Origin: Enterococcus haemoperoxidus ATCC BAA-382
GTDB taxonomy: Bacteria > Bacillota > Bacilli > Lactobacillales > Enterococcaceae
NCBI RefSeq assembly: GCF_000407165.1
Contig: NZ_KE136480.1
Location: forward strand, 186,001 to 250,000
DNA: 64,000 bases
Reading direction: 5' to 3'
Within the stretch, counting starts at the first letter, position 1; each line of letters begins with the position of its first letter. Made by a program: the position numbers and the translations under genes. Positions 38,620 to 47,819 of the stretch are shown here, one piece after another. Below the pieces are notes generated by a model, which worked only from the letters and a program-made list of their open reading frames with translations, was not told the DNA's origin and did not search any database.

Positions 38620-40905
38620 CTATCCAACTAATTCCCAAGGTCCCCATTGTTCTGTTCCTGGTACGTTGCCTTGAGTCCACCATTTCGCTTTATATGTTTT
38701 ACCTTGATATGTCACAACATCTCCACCATTATAAGCTTTCGCTGCATCCCATGCATTACTTACAGGAGGAGTTGTACTTTCTTTTGTTTTTACAGCAAGA
38801 GTATTACTATCTGCTGAAAGATTTCCAGCAGCGTCATATGCTTTCACTGTGTAGTTGTAAGCAGTATTCGCTTTTAAGTTTGCATCTGTATAGGTTGTTT
38901 CAGCAACTGTTCCAACTAATACACCATCACGGTATACTTTATATCCAGCAAGCTTCACGTTATCAGTAGAAGCTGACCAGCTTAATGCAGCACTATTTTC
39001 GGTAACTGTTCCGGCAACAAGATTTGCAGGCGTTGTCGGTGGTGTTGTATCTGTCGGATCTGGATTGACTGCTCCTCCGCCATAAATCGTTTGTTTGCTA
39101 AGTTCGGCACCATTTTTGGCAATCCGTTGAGTCAAAGCAATACTGCTGATTCGATTTACATCAACTGTTGCCGCACTAGATTTCAATCTAAAAGTATAGC
39201 TTGCCCCTTGTGGAATTTGCTGTGCATCGTAAACCGAAGATAAGTCCACTACCACATTACCATTTTCTACTGTTACGGTTCCAGCTTTATAATCACCTGC
39301 TGTCAATGTTTCTGCTGCATTGACTGGGATATATAATTTGGGCAGTTTCACTGTTTCAAAGGCTGCTTCAACTGCTTTTAAAACGTCTCCTGTTTCTCCA
39401 GAAGTTTCATTATTTTTGACTGTAATTTCATAGCCAGCACCATTTTCATTATATGGTACAATCGTTGCTTTGACATTTAAGTCTGCATAGACGGTTTTAT
39501 TTGCTTGTAGAGCAGCTGAACCAAATAAACCTGTTTTGATCGCTTTCGTTAATTCATCACGTTTCGTTGTATCTGTCGCTTTATCTTGTGACTGCATCCA
39601 TGAAATCACGCCGCCTAATTGGTTATTTTTCACGTATTCTGCTTTATAACTGATTGAACGAGGATTGTCATAGGTATAGAATTCACCCGTTTTTTGATTG
39701 TACATATAAGGCGCTTTGGCTACATCATCCCAATATTCTTTTAAGTCAGGTGATTTCACTTTAAGATCAGCAATATTACGGTACGGCCAAACACCACCTG
39801 CACGGCCACCATCACCCGATTTTAATGGGTTTTTATTATTAGCACCATAGGTTGGTGATAAATCCGCATCTTTATTATTTTTTTCTGCCGCTTGGAACAA
39901 ACCAGGATGTGCTGAATCTGTTCCAGCTGCTACTTTATTCCACCCACGAGTATAGAAGGCTGCTCCGATCACGATTTTACTTGATGGTGCACCATTTGTC
40001 TGTAAATACTTCACTGTTTGATCAACAGAAAAACCACTGGCATAATTAGGATCTGCGGGGTTACCATAAAGTGCACTATGATGCGCACTATTTGGTGTCC
40101 AAGCACCATTCATATCATAGGTCATCACATTAGCAAAATCGATTACTTTAAATAATTGCGCAACATCCACACCATTTTTCAAAGTATTTTGTGAAGCAGG
40201 TAAAGCAACTGAAAGTTCATATGTTTTTCCTAAATCTTTCCCTTGTTTGTCAATTGCGGTACGAATATCTTGTAACAATGTGATAAAATTTTGTTTGTCA
40301 GCTGGTTTGGCATGTGGTGTTCCTTCGTCGTTTGTATTATCCACTTTATCTGGTTCGCGAACAGAAGCAGGATACTCCCAATCCAAATCAACGAAATCCA
40401 TATTTGTATATTTGATAAATTTAGCAATATTGCTAACAAAATTAGCTCTAGTCGTCGGATTTGCTGCTACATCAGAGAAATCGCCTGATTTAGACCAACC
40501 ACCGATTGAAATACCAATTTTTAAATTAGGATTTTTGGCCCGAATATCTTGAATAGCATTTAAAACACCCGCACTGGCACTATTCCACTGAACACCCTCT
40601 TGCCCAACTGGTGCACCGACTGCGGCATCTTTATCTGTAAATTTCAAATTGCCACTACTGTCAAAATCTAAAAAAGCATAGTTTAAATGCGTCAATTGAT
40701 CCGCTGGAATATCTTTAGGATAAAAATTATCTTCTCCACCCCAGATTGACCAATCACCATAGTACATAACATTACGGTATTGCGAGGGTTCTGCCGCCTC
40801 TACAGCCTTACTTGGTACTAACACAGATAAAGATAAAACCAAACTTGAAACTACGAGCACTAGAGCAGATAGAACGTTCACATTCTTTTTAAACACTTTT
40901 TTCAC
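38620..40905 (-). CDS. Secreted chitinase, GH18, with FnIII and chitin-binding domains
   Basis: The protein has 761 residues. A signal peptide (basic start, then LSALVLVVSSLVLSLSVLV and a cleavage region near AVEAAEP) leads into a GH18 catalytic domain of about 420 residues. The catalytic DxxDxDxE motif is DFVDLDWE near residue 175, and SIGGW lies upstream. A beta-rich middle domain follows, then a fibronectin type III domain (PANLVAGTVTENSAALSW...) and a C-terminal CBM5/12-type chitin-binding domain (WDAAKAYNGGDVVTYQGKTYKAKWWTQGN). I set the start at GTG 40905, five bases after GAGGTGG. The in-frame GTG at 40914 would sit on top of the ribosome site. The role is breakdown of chitin or related GlcNAc polymers outside the cell. 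Confidence 0.94.
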   Translation of the reverse strand: MKKVFKKNVNVLSALVLVVSSLVLSLSVLVPSKAVEAAEPSQYRNVMYYGDWSIWGGEDNFYPKDIPADQLTHLNYAFLDFDSSGNLKFTDKDAAVGAPVGQEGVQWNSASAGVLNAIQDIRAKNPNLKIGISIGGWSKSGDFSDVAANPTTRANFVSNIAKFIKYTNMDFVDLDWEYPASVREPDKVDNTNDEGTPHAKPADKQNFITLLQDIRTAIDKQGKDLGKTYELSVALPASQNTLKNGVDVAQLFKVIDFANVMTYDMNGAWTPNSAHHSALYGNPADPNYASGFSVDQTVKYLQTNGAPSSKIVIGAAFYTRGWNKVAAGTDSAHPGLFQAAEKNNKDADLSPTYGANNKNPLKSGDGGRAGGVWPYRNIADLKVKSPDLKEYWDDVAKAPYMYNQKTGEFYTYDNPRSISYKAEYVKNNQLGGVISWMQSQDKATDTTKRDELTKAIKTGLFGSAALQANKTVYADLNVKATIVPYNENGAGYEITVKNNETSGETGDVLKAVEAAFETVKLPKLYIPVNAAETLTAGDYKAGTVTVENGNVVVDLSSVYDAQQIPQGASYTFRLKSSAATVDVNRISSIALTQRIAKNGAELSKQTIYGGGAVNPDPTDTTPPTTPANLVAGTVTENSAALSWSASTDNVKLAGYKVYRDGVLVGTVAETTYTDANLKANTAYNYTVKAYDAAGNLSADSNTLAVKTKESTTPPVSNAWDAAKAYNGGDVVTYQGKTYKAKWWTQGNVPGTEQWGPWELVG

Positions 40906-41029
40906 ATTTTCCACCTCGTTTTAAGTTTTGTGTGTCGTTTAACCATGTACACTGGATTCTCACTATTTATTCAATGAGAAAAAAACTATTCTTTTAAAAT
41001 TGCACCTCCTACTAGCCTTTTAAATCTCT

Positions 41030-41067
41030 CTTATAATAATATAACATTCAGAATGCAAACGCTAACA
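41030..41067 (-). promoter_or_regulatory. Chitinase promoter overlapped by a cre site
   Basis: The minus strand carries TTGCAT (41058-41053), a 17-bp spacer and TATAAG (41035-41030). The sequence TGCAAACGCTAACA at 41054-41067 fits the CcpA consensus TGNAANCGNTNNCA and covers the -35 box. Glucose repression of the chitinase is expected. The leader is about 120 bases. Confidence 0.65.
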
Positions 41068-41111
41068 ATATACTTTTATAGATATATTTTTTTATTATTA
41101 AAAAAATAATA

Positions 41112-41151
41112 AAGGTGGAGTAAACTGAAAAAAATCAGCTTACTCCACCTT
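41112..41151 (-). terminator. Terminator of the lipoprotein end of the long minus-strand locus
   Basis: Arms AAGGTGGAGTAA (41112-41123) and TTACTCCACCTT (41140-41151) pair perfectly, with an inner CTGA/TCAG. A T-rich run follows on the minus strand (TATTATTTTTTTAA). Confidence 0.8.
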
Positions 41152-41233
41152 CTTGATAAGTATAAATAATGATAAAAGAATCTTTTTAAAAAAATTCCTA
41201 CTTCTATCAAGGCTTATTCATCCAATATATTTT

Positions 41234-41980
41234 TTAAATACGGTAATCTCTAGCAACAGCATAAATTTCTGTTATTATTCCATTTGCTCCATATTTTACA
41301 CCAAAGCTCTTTCCAAAAAGACGTTTTTCTTTTGCTTCATCCAAATTACGATAGAGTATTATTTCCTGATTTATTAATGATTCTTTTGCCTTGGATTCTT
41401 CTTCAAATTTTTTCACTAACTTATCTTGATCTGCTAAATCTAACCAACTACCCATATTTTTTAAGGTAGTAATTGCATTCCCTCCATGGAAAATCCCTTC
41501 ATCCGATGCATTATAGATCACTAATTTTTCACTAGATAGTTTAACTTTTTTTTGAATCGGAATGTAGTTGTATGTCAAATTGATTTCTCCATAAGACAAA
41601 TACTTTCCAGCTTTGTTTTTGTATTTTACAAAACATGAAAACGCCAATGTATTCTCAGAGCTATATATACTATAGGTGTCTGCTTCTTTTTCGCTTCCTT
41701 CGATTGCAAGATCTTCTGCAATTAATTTCTTAGCTGCATTGATATTATCAGGTATTGTCACTTTAAATTTCTTATCCATTAGTTCTTGTGCTTCTTTTTC
41801 TGAAATTTTCCTATATTCGAAATCACCGAAGGGCGTTTTACGGTCCTCCCACCAAGCAAATTTTTGCTCACTTTTATCCAGTTTATGATTTGCAGTGGAT
41901 GCTGGTTGTTGTTCTGTGATTCCATTACAGGCTGTTAAAAACAATAATGGCAATAATAATACAATCTTTGCATGTTTCAT
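41234..41980 (-). CDS. Lipoprotein of unknown function, 248 aa
   Basis: A lipoprotein signal peptide ends in the lipobox LTAC with Cys at residue 18. The mature part of about 230 residues is hydrophilic and should sit on the outer face of the membrane. It contains ISEKEAQELMDKKFKVTIPDN and a Lys/Glu-rich stretch before the C terminus (FGVKYGANGIITEIYAVARDYRI). It lies 18 bp after a second lipoprotein gene, with which it is probably co-transcribed. I do not recognise the family. Confidence 0.8.
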   Translation of the reverse strand: MKHAKIVLLLPLLFLTACNGITEQQPASTANHKLDKSEQKFAWWEDRKTPFGDFEYRKISEKEAQELMDKKFKVTIPDNINAAKKLIAEDLAIEGSEKEADTYSIYSSENTLAFSCFVKYKNKAGKYLSYGEINLTYNYIPIQKKVKLSSEKLVIYNASDEGIFHGGNAITTLKNMGSWLDLADQDKLVKKFEEESKAKESLINQEIILYRNLDEAKEKRLFGKSFGVKYGANGIITEIYAVARDYRI

Positions 41981-41998
41981 AATAAACCTGCTTTCTAC

Positions 41999-42946
41999 TT
42001 AGTTTTTAATTGGCATAATAATCTCTTTTTGCCCTTTAAATTGCTCCTTATCAAATAAAAAAATAATATTTGACAACGATTGATCATTCAGTTTATAAAC
42101 TACTGCACTTTCTATCGAATCGTTCTTTCCAATTAACTGCTTACCATTTTCTAGTAAATAGGCTAGATCTTCTGCCTGTGTATGTTCTGTCATTGGACTA
42201 TTTTCCAATACTTTATCATCCTGTTTGACAGTTACAAGTGTTTCCAATAAGTTTGCGGATTTTTTTACTTCACTCTTATTTTTAAAAACATAACGTACAA
42301 TTAAAAGATTTTGCTGCTTATTTTCAGAAACAATTTTGTAACCCGTCAAGTCAAATACATAGGAGTCATTTTCAATTTTATTTAATTTTTCTGGAGATTG
42401 TTCCGATGTTGTTTCTGTTGTATGTTCTAATTTTAATGTTGCTACTGATTGATCAAATACCGTTGTTCTTCTACTTTCTTGATTATCTTGCGGTGTATAA
42501 AAGATATACTCAACTAAATGCTGTTTTTGAAGAATATAATAAGCTGACACCCATACAGGTTTTTGCTTAAATACATATTTAAATGAAAAACGTAGTGCCG
42601 GTTGATTGTCTAACGTTAATTTTTTCGAAGAAGCATGCTCAACACCAAAAGATTCTTTGACTAATTTTTCCGCTTTTTTCTCTAATGTATTTTTTTTAGG
42701 TTCCTCTATACCACGCACACGAATAAACATATAAGAATTACTAGTTGTATCTTGTGCACCGAAAACTGCGGCCTCATTATATTGCTCTTGATAATCCTCT
42801 TGTCCATTCCACCCAGTTGGCAAATTGAAGGAATATTCTACGCCTTCTTTTGAAAAATATTCTTTTTTTCCAGACAACTCTTGATGAGCACAGCCAGTCA
42901 AAAGAAATAGTAATGCACAAAAAATGATTTCCTTCAATTGCTTCAT
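41999..42946 (-). CDS. Lipoprotein with PsbP-like and DUF5067-like regions, 315 aa
   Basis: The signal peptide ends in the lipobox LTGC (Cys near residue 19). The first half (about 30-175) resembles the PsbP/DUF1795 fold by pattern: YSFNLPTGWNG, then LRFSFKYVF...VSAYYILQKQHLVEYIFYTP. After a Thr/Ser/Glu linker, the second half (about 195-315) has YVFDLTGYKIVSENKQQNLLIVRYVFKNKS, which looks like the DUF5067 family. Both calls are by eye. AAAGGAGAGG precedes the ATG. It follows the YfhO-type gene by 30 bp. Confidence 0.75.
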   Translation of the reverse strand: MKQLKEIIFCALLFLLTGCAHQELSGKKEYFSKEGVEYSFNLPTGWNGQEDYQEQYNEAAVFGAQDTTSNSYMFIRVRGIEEPKKNTLEKKAEKLVKESFGVEHASSKKLTLDNQPALRFSFKYVFKQKPVWVSAYYILQKQHLVEYIFYTPQDNQESRRTTVFDQSVATLKLEHTTETTSEQSPEKLNKIENDSYVFDLTGYKIVSENKQQNLLIVRYVFKNKSEVKKSANLLETLVTVKQDDKVLENSPMTEHTQAEDLAYLLENGKQLIGKNDSIESAVVYKLNDQSLSNIIFLFDKEQFKGQKEIIMPIKN

Positions 42947-42976
42947 GTTGCCTCTCCTTTACTTTTTTGATTTATT

Positions 42977-45613
42977 TTATGCTTCAATCTTTATCGTCAA
43001 TTCTTTTTTTATCCTGTAGATATAGCCAACAAATAATAGTATACAAAGCAGGAATAAAATTGTGCCCATCACAAATCCTTGCGGTAAGAAAACAAAATTG
43101 ATTTCATGTTCACCGGCTGGCACTGGGATCGCTAAAAAAGCATCTTTGAATGTTGGAATTGTCACCTGTTTTCCGTCGATATAGGCTTTCCAACCTTTAT
43201 CATATGGAATCGTTGTTAACAACACCTCCTCTTTGTCAGAAGTAGTTCGAGCCTGTGCTTTACGACCACTTGTTTTAAAAGCCACACTTCTTTCTTGAAT
43301 CTTTTTCACCGACTTTTCAAATTCCTGTGTATTTAAAAAGACAACATCTGGTTTGAACAATGTAGTTCTTTGCTTACCACCTGTAAAACTAGTCGTAACT
43401 TTTAATGTTTTTGTTTTGTCATAATACCCTATTGAATGATATTGACCATCATCGCGTAAATCAGTCCTACGTGTTACCCCGTCGACCGTCACATGCACTT
43501 TAGTATCTACTGCGGCACCTAGGTCTGTTGGCACTAAGCTTAAATAACCTTGTGAATTAGCAGGAACTGTGATTAACCACGTAACTGATTTTATTTTATT
43601 CGGCTCTTCTTCACTAAAGCTGACTGTATTTTCTTCTTCTGTGACAATGACATTTTTCGAGTCCACCATAGTGGCTTCTCCAAAGCTAAATAATTCCCCT
43701 TCTGAACTGGATAAATAATTGAAGAGTTCTGTTTGATTTCTGACTGCTTCTTTTTTATAAATACTTTTGTCAGTCATAATTCCGAGCGGTAGTGCATAAT
43801 CATTTTTATAAAGGCTATAATCACCTGATTGGCCAATTTTTTCATAGCCAAACTTGTTTAAGTTTCCTTTGGCAATGGTATATTTCATTCCAATCAACGA
43901 ATCCATCAATAAAGTATTATTTTCATAATGAACTTGCAGATTGCTGCCTAAAGAACGAAACCCTAGTGCATTCATGTATTGTGAAGAATGCCTATTACGA
44001 ATCGATGAAAACATCCCGATACCATGGTAACCAAAATTAAAACTATCATCTAAAGAAATTGGATTTAAATTTTCCATTCTAAAAAATGTTTCGTTTTCTT
44101 CAAATGCTTGGTCTGACAACGCCTTGATATGAGGATAGGGCTTAGCAATCAAATCACGTGAAGGATAGTTCCAATCCTGTTTAATTCCTTTTACTAACGC
44201 TTGCGCATTTACAAAAGCCTCTCCACTCATTAGCAAAACTATTAACACGGGAAGCCACTTTTTCCACTTTGGCTGATACGCATAAAAATATAAAACTAAA
44301 ACATACGCTGCTAAAAGACCAATTGTTACTACTAAAGACATTGTCGTGATAACACCATATCTTTTCTTATTCGACATAATCAAAAAGACAATGAAAAGGC
44401 CTGCTATCCCCAATACACCATTCAACAGTTGATTGAAGTCGCTCTTTTCAAATACTTCTAAACCATATCCAGCCAATAAAATCACTAAAAATGAAAATAA
44501 AAAACTAAACCTAAAAAGTAACATATTTGGCGAATGCATGCCATGCCATGCTAAATTCAGCGGTAAAATGTAGACACTTGCAATCACTAAAATAAACAAA
44601 CTCCCAAAAAGCAATTTATTTTTAATTGCAATCTTGTTGCTGATAAAATAAAACATGCAAAAAATCAGCGCAAATAAGCCAATATAAATAAAAGGCATAC
44701 TCTCAAATTTTGACGTATCATAAACACCCACTAAACTTTTTGCAACGAAATCCCATGGACCAGTATCAGGTGTTAAAAAAGTTGTGATTGCCGATAAACT
44801 TTCGCCATTATTACTAAGATCAAAAATGGTCGGTAAAATGGTGATCATTGAAGCCCCACCAGCAAGTAACGAAGTGATCAGATAGGTCGGAATCCTTTTT
44901 CTATAAATACTCCAATTGCCGATTGCTCTGGCAAAGAAGTACAGAAAAGAAAATACTCCTACCATAAAGGCCATATAAAAATTAGATAAAAATAAAAGTA
45001 GATAACTAACAAACAACAGAATTGGTTTCTTATCGTCCATCAACCGGTGGATACCTAGAATAATCAACGGTAAATACATAAATGTATCTAACCACATGAT
45101 AACTTCCGAGTATCCTACACTGTAGGACATTAGTGCATAAGATACACTTAAACCGACAACGAACCAACGATTGATTTTAAACGTATTGTGGGCGAATATC
45201 CAAAAAGCCAATCCGCTTGCACCAAACTTAAGTAGCGTTAAATAATACAAAGCATCTGCCATATTTCCATTATCAAAAAAGAAAACGAATGGCGTGAACA
45301 AGCCATTTAAATAATATGCCATCAACGCCCAGTAATTTAATCCTAATGAACCAGACCAGGTATAGAAAATATTTTGTTTGCCATGTAAAACATTATTAAA
45401 ACTGGCATGAAAATTTGCATACTGCGTAAATGAATCACTTGCTAAAACCGTTAATTTACTACCTGGATAAATATCGTTAAAATAATAAGTCACTGCCATT
45501 AATACAACAGGTATACTAAAGCTTAGCAGCATCGCTAAACAATTTTGTTTTAGAAACTCTTTTATTCTATGTTTTCTCATTTTAGATCTCACTTTCTTTA
45601 CAGTTCCCAGCAT
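42977..45613 (-). CDS. YfhO-family membrane protein, 878 aa
   Basis: A large polytopic membrane protein with about a dozen membrane helices in the first 500 residues and a helix near the C terminus, plus an outer domain between. The N-terminal pattern (SDSFTQYANFHASFNNVLHGKQNIFYTWSGSLGLNYWALMAYYLNG) is characteristic of YfhO proteins, which act as GT-C-like enzymes that decorate lipoteichoic acid or similar polymers in some Firmicutes. I chose ATG 45613, one base after the stop of the signal peptidase gene (TAAAATG), which suggests coupled re-initiation. The ATG at 45580 (MRKHRIKEF) is an alternative. Its place at the end of a WxL locus suggests a role in surface modification, but this is inference. 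Confidence 0.88.
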   Translation of the reverse strand: MLGTVKKVRSKMRKHRIKEFLKQNCLAMLLSFSIPVVLMAVTYYFNDIYPGSKLTVLASDSFTQYANFHASFNNVLHGKQNIFYTWSGSLGLNYWALMAYYLNGLFTPFVFFFDNGNMADALYYLTLLKFGASGLAFWIFAHNTFKINRWFVVGLSVSYALMSYSVGYSEVIMWLDTFMYLPLIILGIHRLMDDKKPILLFVSYLLLFLSNFYMAFMVGVFSFLYFFARAIGNWSIYRKRIPTYLITSLLAGGASMITILPTIFDLSNNGESLSAITTFLTPDTGPWDFVAKSLVGVYDTSKFESMPFIYIGLFALIFCMFYFISNKIAIKNKLLFGSLFILVIASVYILPLNLAWHGMHSPNMLLFRFSFLFSFLVILLAGYGLEVFEKSDFNQLLNGVLGIAGLFIVFLIMSNKKRYGVITTMSLVVTIGLLAAYVLVLYFYAYQPKWKKWLPVLIVLLMSGEAFVNAQALVKGIKQDWNYPSRDLIAKPYPHIKALSDQAFEENETFFRMENLNPISLDDSFNFGYHGIGMFSSIRNRHSSQYMNALGFRSLGSNLQVHYENNTLLMDSLIGMKYTIAKGNLNKFGYEKIGQSGDYSLYKNDYALPLGIMTDKSIYKKEAVRNQTELFNYLSSSEGELFSFGEATMVDSKNVIVTEEENTVSFSEEEPNKIKSVTWLITVPANSQGYLSLVPTDLGAAVDTKVHVTVDGVTRRTDLRDDGQYHSIGYYDKTKTLKVTTSFTGGKQRTTLFKPDVVFLNTQEFEKSVKKIQERSVAFKTSGRKAQARTTSDKEEVLLTTIPYDKGWKAYIDGKQVTIPTFKDAFLAIPVPAGEHEINFVFLPQGFVMGTILFLLCILLFVGYIYRIKKELTIKIEA

Positions 45614-45614
45614 T

Positions 45615-46322
45615 TTATCGGACAACGCCCATCTTATTAAATGGATAATAACGATAGACAACTACTCCTTCGATTTGATTCTGATCTACCAAACCAAATA
45701 TTCGACTATCTTCAGAATGATTTCTATTGTCACCTAAAACAAAATAAGCATTTTCAGGTATCTTATAATAGACTGATAATGCTCGTGCAACATTTGTTGT
45801 AACATTGACTCGAATGGTTCCGTCTGGTAATTCTTTAGCTGCTAGGTTTTGACCATAGAGATTTTTAGGATTATTTTCTGCTTGGTGGTTAATATACAAC
45901 GTATTTTCCTCTACCCAAATAACATCGCCAGGCATCCCTATGACTCGCTTGATATACGATTCTTCCTTCGCCGTTTTTGGTTCAAACGTGACAATATCAT
46001 ATCTGGACGGATGGACTCCTTTAGCAACCAACACACGATCTCTGTTACTAAAAGTTGGTTCCATAGAATGCCCTTCTACTCGATGCGTAGCCATACGAAA
46101 TAAGAACAGAAAACAAGCAATGATAAAAAACAGAAAAATCAAGTTAGAAAAATAGTGACGTACTTTCCCAGCCCGACTTTCTTTTTGTTTTTTTTCTCCT
46201 TTAGCTATGTGCTGTCTTTTTATGTAGCTAAGTCTACTCTTTTTTTTATAAAGCGTTCTTTTTTGAGCATGACCAGCTGGGCTCTTTCTATGTACTATTT
46301 GTTCTGACTTTGACTGTTTCAT
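45615..46322 (-). CDS. Signal peptidase I
   Basis: A 235-residue type I signal peptidase of family S26. A long, very basic cytosolic N-terminal region (about 1-55) leads to one membrane helix (about 58-78). The catalytic Ser is in GHSMEPT (about residue 86) and the catalytic Lys in YIKRVIGMPGD (about 125). The GDNRNHSEDSR box is near residue 200. All key residues are present, so it should be active outside the membrane. It follows a second family member that lacks the Lys, and both probably serve the WxL proteins encoded upstream. Confidence 0.92.
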   Translation of the reverse strand: MKQSKSEQIVHRKSPAGHAQKRTLYKKKSRLSYIKRQHIAKGEKKQKESRAGKVRHYFSNLIFLFFIIACFLFLFRMATHRVEGHSMEPTFSNRDRVLVAKGVHPSRYDIVTFEPKTAKEESYIKRVIGMPGDVIWVEENTLYINHQAENNPKNLYGQNLAAKELPDGTIRVNVTTNVARALSVYYKIPENAYFVLGDNRNHSEDSRIFGLVDQNQIEGVVVYRYYPFNKMGVVR

Positions 46323-46345
46323 TTTTTTCCCTCGTTATTCATATA

Positions 46346-47092
46346 CTAAAAATGGGTCATTTCATGAATAGGAAATAATCGAATTGTCACCACACCAATA
46401 ATATCTTTTTCATCAATCAGCCCAAAGTACCGACTATCTGTTGAATAGCGCCGATTATCACCTAAAACAACGTACTTACCTTTTGGTATCCGCTTTACTT
46501 GCAATATATCCTGAAGCGAAAAATCTGGTGTGATGTTCGAGTTTTTTTCTTCGTTAGATTGGGTCTCTTGAGACATAAAACGTTCCACTATCTCTTCTCC
46601 ATTAATATACAACTTGCCTTTTTCATAAAAAAAATCTTCACCTGGTAAGGCGATTACACGACGAATCATGACTTCATTTTTTTTAGGCTCTTTAAAATAA
46701 ATTAAACTGAACCGCTTGACTTGTCCCCATTTACTTACAAATAAGCGGTCCTTATCGTTTATCGTTGGCGTCATAGAATATCCTTCAACTTTAGGAATAG
46801 CGAATATAAAATAAGCAATCACAGAGATCAAACTCAGAGTAGAAATAATTGTAATAATCAACTCTAAAACAAGCTTTTTGCGTTGCATTTTCTTTAACGC
46901 TATCCGTTGTTTTTTTGTTAATCGATTACGTTTAGCACTCTGCTGTTTTTGTATTTTATGAGTTTTTGCATTTATTGAGGCATTTTTTTTATTGCTAGAT
47001 TTCCTCTTTTTTCGCTCTTTGTGATTATCATTAGATATTGGTTTCGTTTTGGTTGTTGGTCGTTGCTTCTTTTTTTGGCTTCCTTGCTTCAT
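46346..47092 (-). CDS. Signal-peptidase-like protein lacking the catalytic lysine
   Basis: A 248-residue S26-family protein with a basic N-terminal region of about 75 residues, one membrane helix (about 77-98), and GYSMTPT with the Ser at about residue 106. Where active enzymes have (Y/I)IKRVxGxPGD, this one reads MIRRVIALPGE, so the general-base Lys is Arg (codon CGT). The GDNRRYSTDSR box is intact. Loss of the Lys should abolish normal peptidase activity. In Streptococcus pyogenes a catalytically altered homologue, SipA, assists pilus assembly, so a chaperone-like role for surface proteins is possible. I chose ATG 47092, with GAGG 8 bp upstream, over the in-frame GTG at 47101. Confidence 0.85.
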   Translation of the reverse strand: MKQGSQKKKQRPTTKTKPISNDNHKERKKRKSSNKKNASINAKTHKIQKQQSAKRNRLTKKQRIALKKMQRKKLVLELIITIISTLSLISVIAYFIFAIPKVEGYSMTPTINDKDRLFVSKWGQVKRFSLIYFKEPKKNEVMIRRVIALPGEDFFYEKGKLYINGEEIVERFMSQETQSNEEKNSNITPDFSLQDILQVKRIPKGKYVVLGDNRRYSTDSRYFGLIDEKDIIGVVTIRLFPIHEMTHF

Positions 47093-47114
47093 TTGATTCA
47101 CCTCAACCTAGCTA

Positions 47115-47780
47115 CTACTTTTTGGTCTTCAAAGCAGCTTCATTGACTTTAAATCGTTTGAATACTTCCTGTTGACTATCCCTCACTTTTTTTACATCTT
47201 TTTGATAGCCTTCCATCGTATCAGCTTTGCCTAATGAATCTACTGTCTGACTACTCAAATTAGTTCCAAGTTCTTTCAACAAAACAAAATGCCGATTTAA
47301 CAGCATTTGCCCATCTTCAGTTAGACCTTGATATGCTCTTCTTGCACCATAACTAGATAATGATAGTGAAAGTTCTCTTAGATTCTTAATAGATTTTTGT
47401 GGGTTTTCATCATTTTTAATATTGTTCAATTGCAGTTCAACTTCATCTAATAAATAGTAGCTTTGAACGATCGACTCTGAATCTTTTGCATGTAAATTAT
47501 TCATTTGGTAGTGTCGAGTATATAAGGCGCTACCTGTTGCTATCAACATTAGAACAAAAAGGGTAATACCGCTGTTACGCTGACGTTTAACTTGTTTTTC
47601 AACTTTACGCCGTTTCATAATAAATTGTTTTCGTTTACGCTTATCTTTTGGCGGTCTCCTTTTAAAGCGACGCAATTTCCGACTAGTTATTATCGAAAGA
47701 ACAACAGAGAATAGTGCAAATAGGAAAAAGAGCAGGGCACTAGACAGTAATGTCACAAAAGACCAATCTAACATACTCAT
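47115..47780 (-). CDS. Membrane protein of WxL locus, 221 aa, unknown
   Basis: Two membrane helices (about residues 6-32 and 70-87) surround a strongly basic cytosolic loop, RKLRRFKRRPPKDKRKRKQFIMKRRKVEKQVKRQR. The outer C-terminal part of about 130 residues is helical and rich in Leu/Glu/Lys, suggesting a coiled coil. It lies between the DUF916 gene and the signal-peptidase-like genes in the same direction. I do not know the family. The context points to surface-protein assembly. Confidence 0.8.
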   Translation of the reverse strand: MSMLDWSFVTLLSSALLFFLFALFSVVLSIITSRKLRRFKRRPPKDKRKRKQFIMKRRKVEKQVKRQRNSGITLFVLMLIATGSALYTRHYQMNNLHAKDSESIVQSYYLLDEVELQLNNIKNDENPQKSIKNLRELSLSLSSYGARRAYQGLTEDGQMLLNRHFVLLKELGTNLSSQTVDSLGKADTMEGYQKDVKKVRDSQQEVFKRFKVNEAALKTKK

Positions 47781-47819
47781 ATTCGGCTCTCTCTCCTTTT
47801 TTAAATTTATTTTTATCTA

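Noticed and set aside
38694-38969. Plus-strand open frame opposite the FnIII part of the chitinase gene.
   Set aside because: The minus-strand chitinase has clear domains here. The plus frame is a His/Leu/Gln-rich shadow without a ribosome site.
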